Assembly: GCA_965203435.1 (NCBI GenBank)
Contig: CBDBCU010000006.1
Coordinates: 124,001-188,000 of the forward strand
Source of the DNA: CBDBCU01 sp965203435
Lineage (GTDB): Bacteria > Chloroflexota > Dehalococcoidia > Lucifugimonadales > UBA3495
DNA length: 64,000 nt
Direction: 5' to 3'
A model generated the notes under the pieces. That model was not told the DNA's origin, made no database searches, and was given only the letters and a program-made list of their open reading frames with translations. This document shows positions 7,302-14,575 of the stretch, piece by piece. How positions within the stretch are numbered: the first letter of the stretch is position 1; every line of letters starts with the position of its first letter. The position numbers and the translations under genes were made by a program.

Positions 7302-9350
7302 ATGCCCAAGATAGACGCCGGCAACCTGCGGAACGTGGCGCTGCTGTCCCATAGCGGCGCTGGCAAGACATCCCTGTGCGAGACCCTGCTGTTCAACGCC
7401 AAGGCCGTTACTCGGATCGGCCGGGTGGAGGACGGCAACACCGTTTCCGACTACGAACCGGAGGAAATCAAGCGGGGCGGCAGCATCCAGACCACCCTGG
7501 TTTCCTGCGGCGGCGACGGCTACAAAGCCAACTTTCTGGACACCCCGGGCTATGACGACTTCTTTGGCGAAGTGGTCAGCGCCCTGCGGGTCGTGGAAAG
7601 CGCCACCATCCTGCTGGCCGCCACTTCCGGGGTGGATGTAGGCACGGAACGCTCCTGGCAGCAGCGCCAGGAACATAACCTGCCTTGCCTGCTCCTGGTC
7701 AACAAAATGGATCGGGAAAACGCCAGTTTTGCCCGCACCGTGGCCGACATTCAAGGCAGTTTCGGCAGCCATTGCGTACCCTTTCAACTGCCCATCGGCG
7801 AGGCCCAGGACTTTAAGGGCGTGGTCAGCGTGGTTAACCCGCCGGCGGAAATTCCGGCGGAAGTAGCCGACGAGTTTGATGCCGCCCGGGAGCGGCTGAT
7901 CGAGGCCGTGGCCGAGGCCGACGACGCCTTGGCCGACAAGTATCTGGAGGGCGAGGAATTGACCCCGGCGGAAATTATCGCCGGGGCCAAGGCGGCCATC
8001 CTTTCCGGAGCCTTGATTCCCATCCTGGCCTGCTCCGCCACCCAGAACCTCGGCGTCAGCGAATACCTGGATACCATCCGGGACTTTTTCCCGTCTCCGG
8101 AGGAAGGGGCCAAGCCGGCAATGCAGGACGGCGGCGGCAAAGATGTCGAGTTGGCCGTGGATCCGGCCGGGCCGCTGGCCGCTTTCGTGTTCAAGACCAC
8201 CGCCGATCCCTTTGTGGGCAAACTTTCCCTGTTCCGGGTCTATCGCGGCAGCATCGCCAGCAACTCGGAAGTGTGGAACGGCGCCCGCAATCAGAACGAG
8301 CGCATCGGCCAGCTTTACCTGCCCCGGGGCAAATCCCAGGAAAACATTGCCGAAGTCACCGCCGGGGATATGGGGGCCATCGGCAAACTGGCGGCCACCG
8401 TTACCGGCGACACCCTGTCGGCCCGGGAACAGCCGGTTGCCTTTGCCCGCATCGCCTTTCCCCGCGGCTACTACAGCGTGGCGGTAGCCCCGGCCACCAA
8501 AGCCGACCTCGACAAAATGTCCACTTCCCTGGCCCGGATCGTCGAGGAGGATCCCAGCCTGCGCTACTCCCGGGATGCCGACACCGGCGACAGCCTGCTC
8601 ACCGGCTTGGGCGACGCGCAGATTGAGGTTGCCATTGACCGCATCAAGCGCAAGTTCGGCGCCGACCTGGTGCTGCGCCGGCCCCGGGTGGCTTACCGGG
8701 AAACCATCACCCGGATTACCAACACCGAATACCGCCACAAAAAGCAGTCCGGCGGTCACGGGCAGTACGGCCATGTGCTGCTGCGGCTGGAGCCGATGGA
8801 CCGGGACAACGGCTTTGCGTTCGGCTCGGAAGTGGTCGGCGGCCGGGTGCCGCGGGAGTATATCCCAGCCGTGGAAAAGGGCGTCGTCAAGTCCATGGAG
8901 GAGGGCGTGCTGGCCGGCTACCCGGTGGTGGACTTGAAAACCGTCATCTACGACGGCAGCTACCACGACGTGGACTCCTCCGGGATGTCCTTCGAGATTG
9001 CCAGCTCCCAGGCTTTCAAGAAAGGCATGGAGGCCGCCAGCCCCATCCTGCTGGAGCCGATTGTCCGGCTGACGGTGAATGTGCCGGATGCCTACACCGG
9101 GGAAATTATGAGCGACCTGAACGGCAAGCGCGGCCGCATCCTGGGGATGACTCCGGGCGACAATTACACGGTGGTCGATGCCGAAGTCCCCCTGTCCGAA
9201 GTGCAGCGCTACTCCCAGGATATGCGCTCCCTGACCCAGGGCCGGGGCAGCTACCGGATGGAGTTTGACCACTACGAACCGGTGCCGCCCAACATCGAGC
9301 AGCGGGTCATCGCCGAAGCCAAGCGGATGCGCGAGGAGGAACGGGTCTAA
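7302..9350 (+). CDS. Elongation factor G-like GTPase (EF-G paralog)
   Basis: 682 residues with the EF-G domain order. G1 is HSGAGKTS (17-24) where true EF-G has AHIDAGKT, G3 is DTPGY and G4 is NKMD. The switch I RGITI motif is replaced by KRGGSIQTT. Domain IV carries GGHGQYG and the C-terminus ends in a domain V-like segment. Known: such EF-G-like proteins occur beside a normal fusA in Actinobacteria and Chloroflexota, and their role is uncertain (ribosome recycling or stress have been proposed for relatives). It is monocistronic, between a promoter and a strong terminator. It is unlikely to be the housekeeping fusA. Confidence 0.9.
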   Translation: MPKIDAGNLRNVALLSHSGAGKTSLCETLLFNAKAVTRIGRVEDGNTVSDYEPEEIKRGGSIQTTLVSCGGDGYKANFLDTPGYDDFFGEVVSALRVVESATILLAATSGVDVGTERSWQQRQEHNLPCLLLVNKMDRENASFARTVADIQGSFGSHCVPFQLPIGEAQDFKGVVSVVNPPAEIPAEVADEFDAARERLIEAVAEADDALADKYLEGEELTPAEIIAGAKAAILSGALIPILACSATQNLGVSEYLDTIRDFFPSPEEGAKPAMQDGGGKDVELAVDPAGPLAAFVFKTTADPFVGKLSLFRVYRGSIASNSEVWNGARNQNERIGQLYLPRGKSQENIAEVTAGDMGAIGKLAATVTGDTLSAREQPVAFARIAFPRGYYSVAVAPATKADLDKMSTSLARIVEEDPSLRYSRDADTGDSLLTGLGDAQIEVAIDRIKRKFGADLVLRRPRVAYRETITRITNTEYRHKKQSGGHGQYGHVLLRLEPMDRDNGFAFGSEVVGGRVPREYIPAVEKGVVKSMEEGVLAGYPVVDLKTVIYDGSYHDVDSSGMSFEIASSQAFKKGMEAASPILLEPIVRLTVNVPDAYTGEIMSDLNGKRGRILGMTPGDNYTVVDAEVPLSEVQRYSQDMRSLTQGRGSYRMEFDHYEPVPPNIEQRVIAEAKRMREEERV

Positions 9351-9381
9351 CCCGGCCACTGCGCTGTTGCGGGATAAGTTG

Positions 9382-9413
9382 ACCGGGGCGGGTTTAACCC
9401 GCCCCGGTTTTAT
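9382..9413 (+). terminator. Rho-independent terminator after the EF-G-like gene
   Basis: Stem ACCGGGGCGGGT / ACCCGCCCCGGT followed by TTTTATT. Confidence 0.9.
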
Positions 9414-9456
9414 TCCCGCCTATATTGGATAAGAGCAACGCCGCCGAGGTGTAGCA

Positions 9457-9906
9457 ATGGCAGAAGTTCAGCCCATCGAAACCCTGGAGGATTATGACCG
9501 GGCCTTGGCCCGGCTTTGGGCCGTTTTTGACGCCGAACCCGGGACGCCGGAATCCGACGAATGCGACGCCCTGGCGGCTTTAGTGGCTGCCTACGACGAC
9601 TTGCACTATCCCATCCCGGACCCGTCGCCCTCCGACCTTATCCAGGGGCGGCTGGATGCCTTGGGGCTGACCGAGGCTGACCTGATTCCCGGCATTGGCA
9701 ACCGGGAAAAGGTGGCTCAAGTGCTGACCGGCCAGAGGGAAATTACGCCGGAAATGGCCGCGGCCTTGCGCCAGCTTTTGGGTGTAGCAGTGGCAGACCT
9801 GCTGCCTGCCGGATGGAGTCCGACTGCTACGAAACCGGCACTCTCCGACCTCGATCAACAGTTGCGCGATGCAACTGTAGGGGTTCAGGGTGAGGAACGG
9901 GTGTAG
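9457..9906 (+). CDS. HigA-like helix-turn-helix antitoxin/regulator (COG5499 type)
   Basis: 149 residues. The N-terminal half (YDRALARLWAVFDAEPGTPE...DALAALVAAYDDLHYPI) and the HTH half (IQGRLDALGLTEADLIPGIGNREKVAQVLTGQREITPEMAAAL) match HigA-type antitoxins of the two-domain kind. Known: these repress a higB-higA operon and neutralise an mRNA interferase. No HigB-sized gene is next to it, since the plus-strand neighbour is the EF-G-like gene and the downstream Uma2 gene is convergent. It is therefore an orphan antitoxin or a domesticated regulator. The C-terminal 30 residues are not family-conserved. Confidence 0.78.
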   Translation: MAEVQPIETLEDYDRALARLWAVFDAEPGTPESDECDALAALVAAYDDLHYPIPDPSPSDLIQGRLDALGLTEADLIPGIGNREKVAQVLTGQREITPEMAAALRQLLGVAVADLLPAGWSPTATKPALSDLDQQLRDATVGVQGEERV

Positions 9907-9923
9907 CCCTACCCTCACTCCCC

Positions 9924-10490
9924 CTAGGCCGCCGGAAAAATCGCATCAGCCCGGAAAGCAAAGCCCGGCAGAACGGCGGATACCGGTACCATATCGCCGG
10001 CATAAATCCCTTGAGAGTGGAAAGCGCCCTCCTGCAAAGTCAGCACCTCGATGGAACGCGCCACCGGATCCACCAGCCAATACTCCCGGACGCCAAAGCG
10101 GGCGTAGCGTTCCCGTTTCAGCACCAGGTCGCGGCGGGAAGTCGAGGGCGACAACACCTCCACCACCAAATCCGGCGCGCCTTCGCAAGCCCGCGCCGTG
10201 ATGATGCTCTGACGGTCGGCCGCCACAAACAGGATGTCCGGTTGTAGCGTGTCCCAGAGGGAAAGAAGCACGTCAAAGGGAGCGATGAAAACCTCTCCCA
10301 AGCCGTGTTGATCCACCCAATCGGCCAGCAGGCGCGCCAGTTTAAGCACCGTCCGCTGGTGAACGGAACTGGGGGCAGGAGACATTTCGTAAAACTCCCC
10401 GTCGATAAGTTCGTACCGCCGGTCGTCCGGCAACTGGCAGTAGTCCTCGTAGGTGTAGCGGACTTTGGGTTTTTTCGTAACCATTACCAT
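9924..10490 (-). CDS. Uma2 family PD-(D/E)XK nuclease-fold protein
   Basis: 188 residues. Seen: YELIDGEFYEMSPAPSSVHQ near the N-terminus, PDILFVAADR at mid-protein, and APDLVVEVLSPSTSRRD...KRERYARFGVREYWLVDP, the Uma2 core with D-x(n)-E-V-L-S. Known: Uma2 (DUF820) proteins keep an endonuclease fold and are highly amplified in Cyanobacteria and Chloroflexota; function is unproven. ATG 10490 has GGAGG 5 bases upstream; ATG 10484 is an alternative. It follows the mutase gene on the same strand by 70 bp. Confidence 0.9.
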   Translation of the reverse strand: MVMVTKKPKVRYTYEDYCQLPDDRRYELIDGEFYEMSPAPSSVHQRTVLKLARLLADWVDQHGLGEVFIAPFDVLLSLWDTLQPDILFVAADRQSIITARACEGAPDLVVEVLSPSTSRRDLVLKRERYARFGVREYWLVDPVARSIEVLTLQEGAFHSQGIYAGDMVPVSAVLPGFAFRADAIFPAA

Positions 10491-10560
10491 TGGCCTCCGG
10501 TCTTTGCGGCAAATCAGGCACGGTTGCCTTTGCCGTCACTATACCCCAAAACCCCCCGGC

Positions 10561-12228
10561 CTAAAACCCCCAGCCCGGCCGGTATTCCCCGAACACTTCC
10601 CGCAAAACGCCCATCATTTCCCCCAAAGTGGCATAGGCCCGCACCGCCGCCAGCAGCGGCGGCATCAAGTTGGCGGAGCCTCGGGCCGCCCGTTCCAAGT
10701 CCCGCAGGGCGGCCGCCACCGCCCGATTGTCCCGAGTGCGGCGCAGTTCGTTCAAGCGGTGGATGTGCCGGGCCGCGCCCTCCTCGTCCACCCGCAGCAG
10801 GGGAATGGACAAGGTTTCGTCAGTAATGTATTCGTTGACGCCCACGGTAATCCGTTCTTTCCGATCCTCCTCCCGCTGATAAAGATAGGCGGCGTCGGCA
10901 ATTTCCCGTTGGAAAAAGCCCGATTCCAGAGCCGGCAATACCCCGCCGACATCCTCAATGCGGCGGAAGTAATCATAAGCCGCCGTTTCCATCGCATTGG
11001 TCAGGGATTCCAGGTAGTAACTGCCGCCCATAGGGTCGACGGTTTCGGTTACGCCGGTTTCGTAAGCGATAATCTGCTGGGTGCGGAGGGCTTGCAAAGC
11101 GGCCGATTCCGAGGGCAAAGCCCAGGCTTCATCCTTGCCGTTGGTGTGCAGGGATTGGCAGCCGCCCAGCACGGCGGCCAGGGCTTGCAGGCCCACCCGC
11201 ACCACATTGTTTTCCGGCTGCTGCGCGGTCAAAGCGGCCCCGGAGGTTTGGGCGTGAAAGCGCAGCCACCAAGAGCGGGGGTTTTGCGCCTGAAAAGTGT
11301 CCCGCATTTCCCGGGCCCAAATCCGCCGGGCCGCCCGGAACTTGGCGATTTCCTCGAAAAAGTCGTTATGGGCATTGAAAAAGAAACTGAGCCGGGGGGC
11401 AAAATCATCCACCGCCAGCCCCCGGTCGATACAGCGGCGTACATACTCAAAGCCGTCGGCCAGAGTAAAAGCCAATTCCTGCACCGCCGTAGAGCCGGCC
11501 TCCCGGATGTGGTAGCCGCTGATGCTGACCGGATTCCAGCGCGGCAAATGCTGGGCGGCGAACTCCACCGTGTCCACCACCAGGCGCAGGGAGGGCTCCG
11601 GCGGAAAGATGTATTCGTTCTGGGCAATGTATTCCTTGAGAATGTCGTTCTGCAAGGTGCCGCCGATTTTTTCCGGCGGGACGCCCTGCTTTTCCGCCAC
11701 CACCAGATACATCGCCCAGATGATAGCCGCCGGGCTGTTGATGGTCATCGAGGTGGTGACTTGGCCCAGGGGGATGCCGTCAAACAGGGTTTCCATATCG
11801 GACAGAGAGGATACGGCAACGCCGCACTTGCCGAACTCTCCGGCGGCCCGGGGGTCGTCGGTATCGTAGCCGTAGAGGGTCGGCAGGTCAAAGGCGGTAC
11901 TGAGGCCGGTTTGCCCCTTATCCAGCAGAAAGCGGAATCGCGCGTTGGTTTCCTGCGGCAAGCCAAAGCCGGCGAACATCCGCATCGTCCACAGGCGGGA
12001 ACGATAGCCGCCGGGATGAACGCCGCGCAGATAGGGAAACTCTCCGGGCAAACCGCTGTCCCGCAGATAATCGGCCTCGGCCAAATCCTCCGGCGTATAA
12101 ACCGGATTGACCGGCAGTTGCGACGGGGTTTTATAGGCCGCCTTGCGGCCCTGGACCGCGGCGTCATTCCGTTCCCGCCAACGGCGGCCCTGCTCCCGCA
12201 GCTGCGCCAATTCCTCCGGGGAAAACAC
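10561..12228 (-). CDS. Acyl-CoA mutase large subunit, isobutyryl-CoA-mutase-like
   Basis: 555 residues, the TIM-barrel catalytic chain of the adenosylcobalamin acyl-CoA mutases, without the C-terminal B12-binding domain. A separate small subunit must exist; none is in the window. Active-site positions can be placed by alignment to methylmalonyl-CoA mutase: Tyr89 is Phe85 here (TMRMFAGFG) and Arg207 is Gln203 (LKEYIAQNEYIFPP), while Gln197 and His244 are kept (Q193, H240). Phe plus Gln is the isobutyryl-CoA mutase pattern; Ala112 argues against 2-hydroxyisobutyryl-CoA mutase, which has Asp. GTG start 12228 follows GGAGGT. Automatic annotation would probably call this methylmalonyl-CoA mutase. 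Substrate is inference from residues. Confidence 0.88.
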   Translation of the reverse strand: MFSPEELAQLREQGRRWRERNDAAVQGRKAAYKTPSQLPVNPVYTPEDLAEADYLRDSGLPGEFPYLRGVHPGGYRSRLWTMRMFAGFGLPQETNARFRFLLDKGQTGLSTAFDLPTLYGYDTDDPRAAGEFGKCGVAVSSLSDMETLFDGIPLGQVTTSMTINSPAAIIWAMYLVVAEKQGVPPEKIGGTLQNDILKEYIAQNEYIFPPEPSLRLVVDTVEFAAQHLPRWNPVSISGYHIREAGSTAVQELAFTLADGFEYVRRCIDRGLAVDDFAPRLSFFFNAHNDFFEEIAKFRAARRIWAREMRDTFQAQNPRSWWLRFHAQTSGAALTAQQPENNVVRVGLQALAAVLGGCQSLHTNGKDEAWALPSESAALQALRTQQIIAYETGVTETVDPMGGSYYLESLTNAMETAAYDYFRRIEDVGGVLPALESGFFQREIADAAYLYQREEDRKERITVGVNEYITDETLSIPLLRVDEEGAARHIHRLNELRRTRDNRAVAAALRDLERAARGSANLMPPLLAAVRAYATLGEMMGVLREVFGEYRPGWGF

Positions 12229-12250
12229 CGGTACACCTCCGGGCCTGGAA

Positions 12251-13057
12251 TTAAAACCGGGCTTTATCCACTAAACGCGACAATACTACTTTACCACAGC
12301 GGCCGGGGAATGGGGTAGCTGGGGCAATTGCAATACCTGACAAACCCCAACCGCCCTTTCTACCGTCATTCCCGCGTAAGCGGGAATCCAGAAAATCCGG
12401 ATGGATAAATCGTTCTATTCCGCTCATCCTGAACTGGTTGAAGGACGGGCAACGGCAGGGGCAGACCAGCTTATCCTGAATTGGTTGCCGGATGGGCGGG
12501 GGCGGGTCGGCCGTTCGGTCCTCCTCCCCCTCCTCAAAATCCGGCGGCGGCGGGGGATAGTCCATAGCCCACCGCTCGGCAATTTCCTCCTCCGTCAACC
12601 TCAGCCGGGACAGCATCTGTTCCTGATGCGGATCCGGCGCGAAGTCAGGATTCGGCGCCCGTTCCAGCAGCTCGGTAAAAGCGGCCAGCAGACCCGTTAC
12701 CCGCACCAGCCGTTCCCGCACCACCGGCTCGTACATCCAATCCTCGTAAAAATTGTCGTGCAACTGGTCGGCGGTGTCCTGCATCACCCCCAAGTCCGGC
12801 AGGCCATACTCGGCGGACAGCAGATGCACGATATTGCGCCGCCGGTTATGGGAATCGTGCCGCCAGTACCGCTGCTCGGCCAACGCCCTAACGCCGTGGG
12901 CGACGGCTCCGGAGGCTTTGTCGCACGCCTGCACCCGGTCGCCGCGCTTATCCAGTTCATAGCCGGCCTGTCGAATCAGCCGCCGACTGGTTTTAAGGTG
13001 ATGCTCCACCCCCGGCGGATTGCCGTTGGCGGCGGCGCCGTTGTTGTTAAGGGTCAT
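12251..13057 (-). CDS. PaREP1-like (HEPN-fold) protein, paralog 2, with repeat-encoded C-terminal extension
   Basis: 268 residues. The conserved core (about residues 20-165) has GDRVQACDKASGAVAHGVRAL, WRHDSHNRRRNIVHLL and LHDNFYEDWM, close to paralog 3 at 14576-15106. Paralog 3 stops soon after its acidic proline-rich end, but here the frame runs on for about 70 residues through two Family B copies (SFNQFRMSG) and one Family A unit (DSRLRGNDG). This suggests that repeat insertion removed the original stop. Only 22 bp separate it from the mutase start, so the two may be cotranscribed. The function is unknown. Confidence 0.72.
   Translation of the reverse strand: MTLNNNGAAANGNPPGVEHHLKTSRRLIRQAGYELDKRGDRVQACDKASGAVAHGVRALAEQRYWRHDSHNRRRNIVHLLSAEYGLPDLGVMQDTADQLHDNFYEDWMYEPVVRERLVRVTGLLAAFTELLERAPNPDFAPDPHQEQMLSRLRLTEEEIAERWAMDYPPPPPDFEEGEEDRTADPPPPIRQPIQDKLVCPCRCPSFNQFRMSGIERFIHPDFLDSRLRGNDGRKGGWGLSGIAIAPATPFPGRCGKVVLSRLVDKARF
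12361..12389. repeat. Family A single terminal unit
   Basis: One half of the larger element: TACCGTC, then the 20-bp palindrome ATTCCCGCGTAAGCGGGAAT. It lies inside the open frame of the PaREP1-like gene on the opposite strand. Confidence 0.85.
12420..12448. repeat. Family B palindromic repeat
   Basis: CGCTCATCCTGAACTGGTTG then AAGGACGGG, within the extended 3' end of the PaREP1-like gene. Confidence 0.8.
12469..12499. repeat. Family B palindromic repeat, degenerate second copy
   Basis: AGCTTATCCTGAATTGGTTG then CCGGATGGGCGGG, 20 bases from the previous copy in the same orientation. Confidence 0.65.
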
Positions 13058-13152
13058 ATCCGGCTTTCCCTCCCGATTCCCGTTTTCCCCATTGTAACAT
13101 ACCCCCGGCTTATTCCCGCCTCCTTTCTACCGTCCTTCCCGCCGTCCCGCCG

Positions 13153-13254
13153 ACCGTCATTCCCGCGTAAGCGGGAATCCCGACGGTACTGCCTTATGCC
13201 GCCGCAGTCTTGGCAAGCCACCGCCGGATTCCCGCTTACGCGGGAATGACGGTA
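13153..13254. repeat. Family A element 1
   Basis: Both ends carry the ATTCCCGC...GCGGGAAT palindrome. The interior is CGACGGTACTGCCTTATGCC then GCCGCAGTCTTGGCAAGCCA (type 1, forward). It lies in the 365-bp gap 13058-13422, which otherwise holds only the promoter and hairpin of the next gene. Confidence 0.92.
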
Positions 13255-13309
13255 GGCGGGCATCGGAAAAGAACGCCAAAAAAATTTTCGAAATTGCCCC
13301 CGCCCCCCC

Positions 13310-13338
13310 TTTACAAACCCCAAACCTTGTGATAGGAT
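13310..13338 (+). promoter_or_regulatory. Sigma-70-type promoter of secreted protein A
   Basis: TTTACA, 17-base spacer, TAGGAT. The predicted transcription start falls at about 13345, the first base of a perfect hairpin. Confidence 0.7.
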
Positions 13339-13344
13339 GAAATT

Positions 13345-13392
13345 AACGTCGGGGACGAAATCTCGCCAGGGCGAGATTTCGTCCCCGACGTT
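13345..13392 (+). promoter_or_regulatory. Perfect 22-bp hairpin at the predicted mRNA 5' end
   Basis: AACGTCGGGGACGAAATCTC begins a 22-base arm that pairs without mismatch with the arm ending GAGATTTCGTCCCCGACGTT; the loop is CAGG. It ends 18 bases before the AGGAGG ribosome site of the next gene. Short T-tracts follow (TTTCTGTT), so partial termination, 5'-end protection or a protein or sRNA target are all possible. Confidence 0.85.
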
Positions 13393-13422
13393 TCTGTTGG
13401 GGGCCTCTTAGGAGGTTCCTTT

Positions 13423-14358
13423 ATGCCCAAGTTTCTTATGTTGGGTATCGCCCTGTTCCTGGTGCTGGCCGCCGCCGGGTATGGCATTGCCACCCTCCAA
13501 GCCCGTTCTATCCCCTGGGACTGCGCCGACTGGCAAGCCTTTGCCCATTCCGACCGGACTACGTCCATCCTGGAATCCCTGGCCGAGAACCGGGGCAAAA
13601 CCCTCTACTGCGGCGTCGATCAGTCCGATACCTTTACCAAGGCCGAGACCTGGGAGGCCGGCAAAGACCGCAACGAACGGGATGACACCGTCTATTTCGG
13701 AAAGCGCGGCCAATTCCGGGGTTTCATCGCCGCCCAGGAGGGTTATCTGACCGACGGGGAATCCGGCGTTACCGGGGTCAGCATTGACCGCATCTTTGAG
13801 TTTCCCCGGGAGGAACGGCGGCGCACCAAGCGGGTTAAGCGGCTCCACATTGCGTCCGAGGGGTTTTGCCCGGATCCGCATCCGGATGAGGATGGCGGCG
13901 CGAACGGGGAGGAAACGAACCCGCAACCCGGCACCTTGGCTTGCACGGATTGGGGTCCCTTCCCCGGTAGCCAGAACGCGGTAAACCAGGATGGGATACG
14001 GAACGGCAAGGCCACTCAGATTAACAGCATGGACGGCGGCAACCGAGCCATTGGTGACACCACTTGGAATATCCCGTGGACTTTTCCCTCGGTGGAATAC
14101 TGGCAGGATAAGGCGGAAACCGCCGCCAAAAACGCTTGTCGGGATCAGGGCTATCCGTCGGTCAGCAATGTGGTTTTCGGCCAAGGCCACCGCCGGAACG
14201 TTACCGGGGGCAATGATGTGCGTCGGGGCATTGACGACGCCGGCTTGGGCTGGTTTTTGCGGGAGAACGACAACGCGTATGCTTGGAGATACTCCGCCCG
14301 GCAAAGCCGGACTTGGACGGCCACCTGCAAGAAAGTCATCCGGCGCACCCGGAAGTAG
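13423..14358 (+). CDS. Secreted or membrane-anchored protein of unknown function, paralog A
   Basis: 311 residues. The N-terminus MPKFLMLGIALFLVLAAAGY is a signal peptide or anchor. The next 120 residues (IPWDCADWQAF, ESLAENRGKTLYCGVDQSDT, DGESGVTGVSIDRIFEFPRE) are nearly identical to the gene at 31724-32523. The central part, about 150 residues, is unrelated between the two, and the C-terminus (ARQSRTWTATCKK plus a basic tail) matches again. At least five cysteines suggest disulfides outside the membrane. ATG 13423 has AGGAGG 7 bases upstream. I do not recognise the family. A strong promoter, a hairpin leader and a terminator make it a single-gene unit. Confidence 0.8.
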   Translation: MPKFLMLGIALFLVLAAAGYGIATLQARSIPWDCADWQAFAHSDRTTSILESLAENRGKTLYCGVDQSDTFTKAETWEAGKDRNERDDTVYFGKRGQFRGFIAAQEGYLTDGESGVTGVSIDRIFEFPREERRRTKRVKRLHIASEGFCPDPHPDEDGGANGEETNPQPGTLACTDWGPFPGSQNAVNQDGIRNGKATQINSMDGGNRAIGDTTWNIPWTFPSVEYWQDKAETAAKNACRDQGYPSVSNVVFGQGHRRNVTGGNDVRRGIDDAGLGWFLRENDNAYAWRYSARQSRTWTATCKKVIRRTRK

Positions 14359-14378
14359 GGTATAACCGGAAACCTTTT

Positions 14379-14417
14379 GCCGCCATTTCCCGGCTTGGGC
14401 GGGGGATGGCGGCTTTT
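14379..14417 (+). terminator. Rho-independent terminator after secreted protein A
   Basis: GCCGCCATTTCCC pairs with GGGGGATGGCGGC (two G-U pairs), with a 9-base loop and then TTTT. Confidence 0.7.
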
Positions 14418-14440
14418 GCGTTATCCCGATAGCTGTCCCC

Positions 14441-14543
14441 TATCGTCATTCCCGCGTAAGCGGGAATACCGCGGTGGCTTGACCAGTCTGCGGCATTATA
14501 AGGCAGTACCGTCGAGATTCCCGCTTACGCGGGAATGACGGTA
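14441..14543. repeat. Family A element 2
   Basis: Complete element with palindromic ends; the interior is type 1 in reverse orientation (GCGGTGGCTTGACCAGTCTG then CGGCATTATAAGGCAGTACC). Confidence 0.92.
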
Positions 14544-14575
14544 GCGGGGGCGGCGGAAAGGACGGTGGGGGATGA

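Noticed and set aside
7245..9359. 704-codon minus-strand frame opposite the EF-G-like gene
   Set aside because: Antisense shadow with the same compositional signature; the plus-strand GTPase is unmistakable.
10465..12318. 617-codon plus-strand frame opposite the mutase
   Set aside because: Shadow of the acyl-CoA mutase; no recognisable domain, and it would run through the mutase promoter region.
13054..13323. Short ORFs with peptides such as RHSRVSGNPA or DSRLRGNDG
   Set aside because: These are translations of Family A repeats and recur wherever the repeat occurs; no independent gene evidence.
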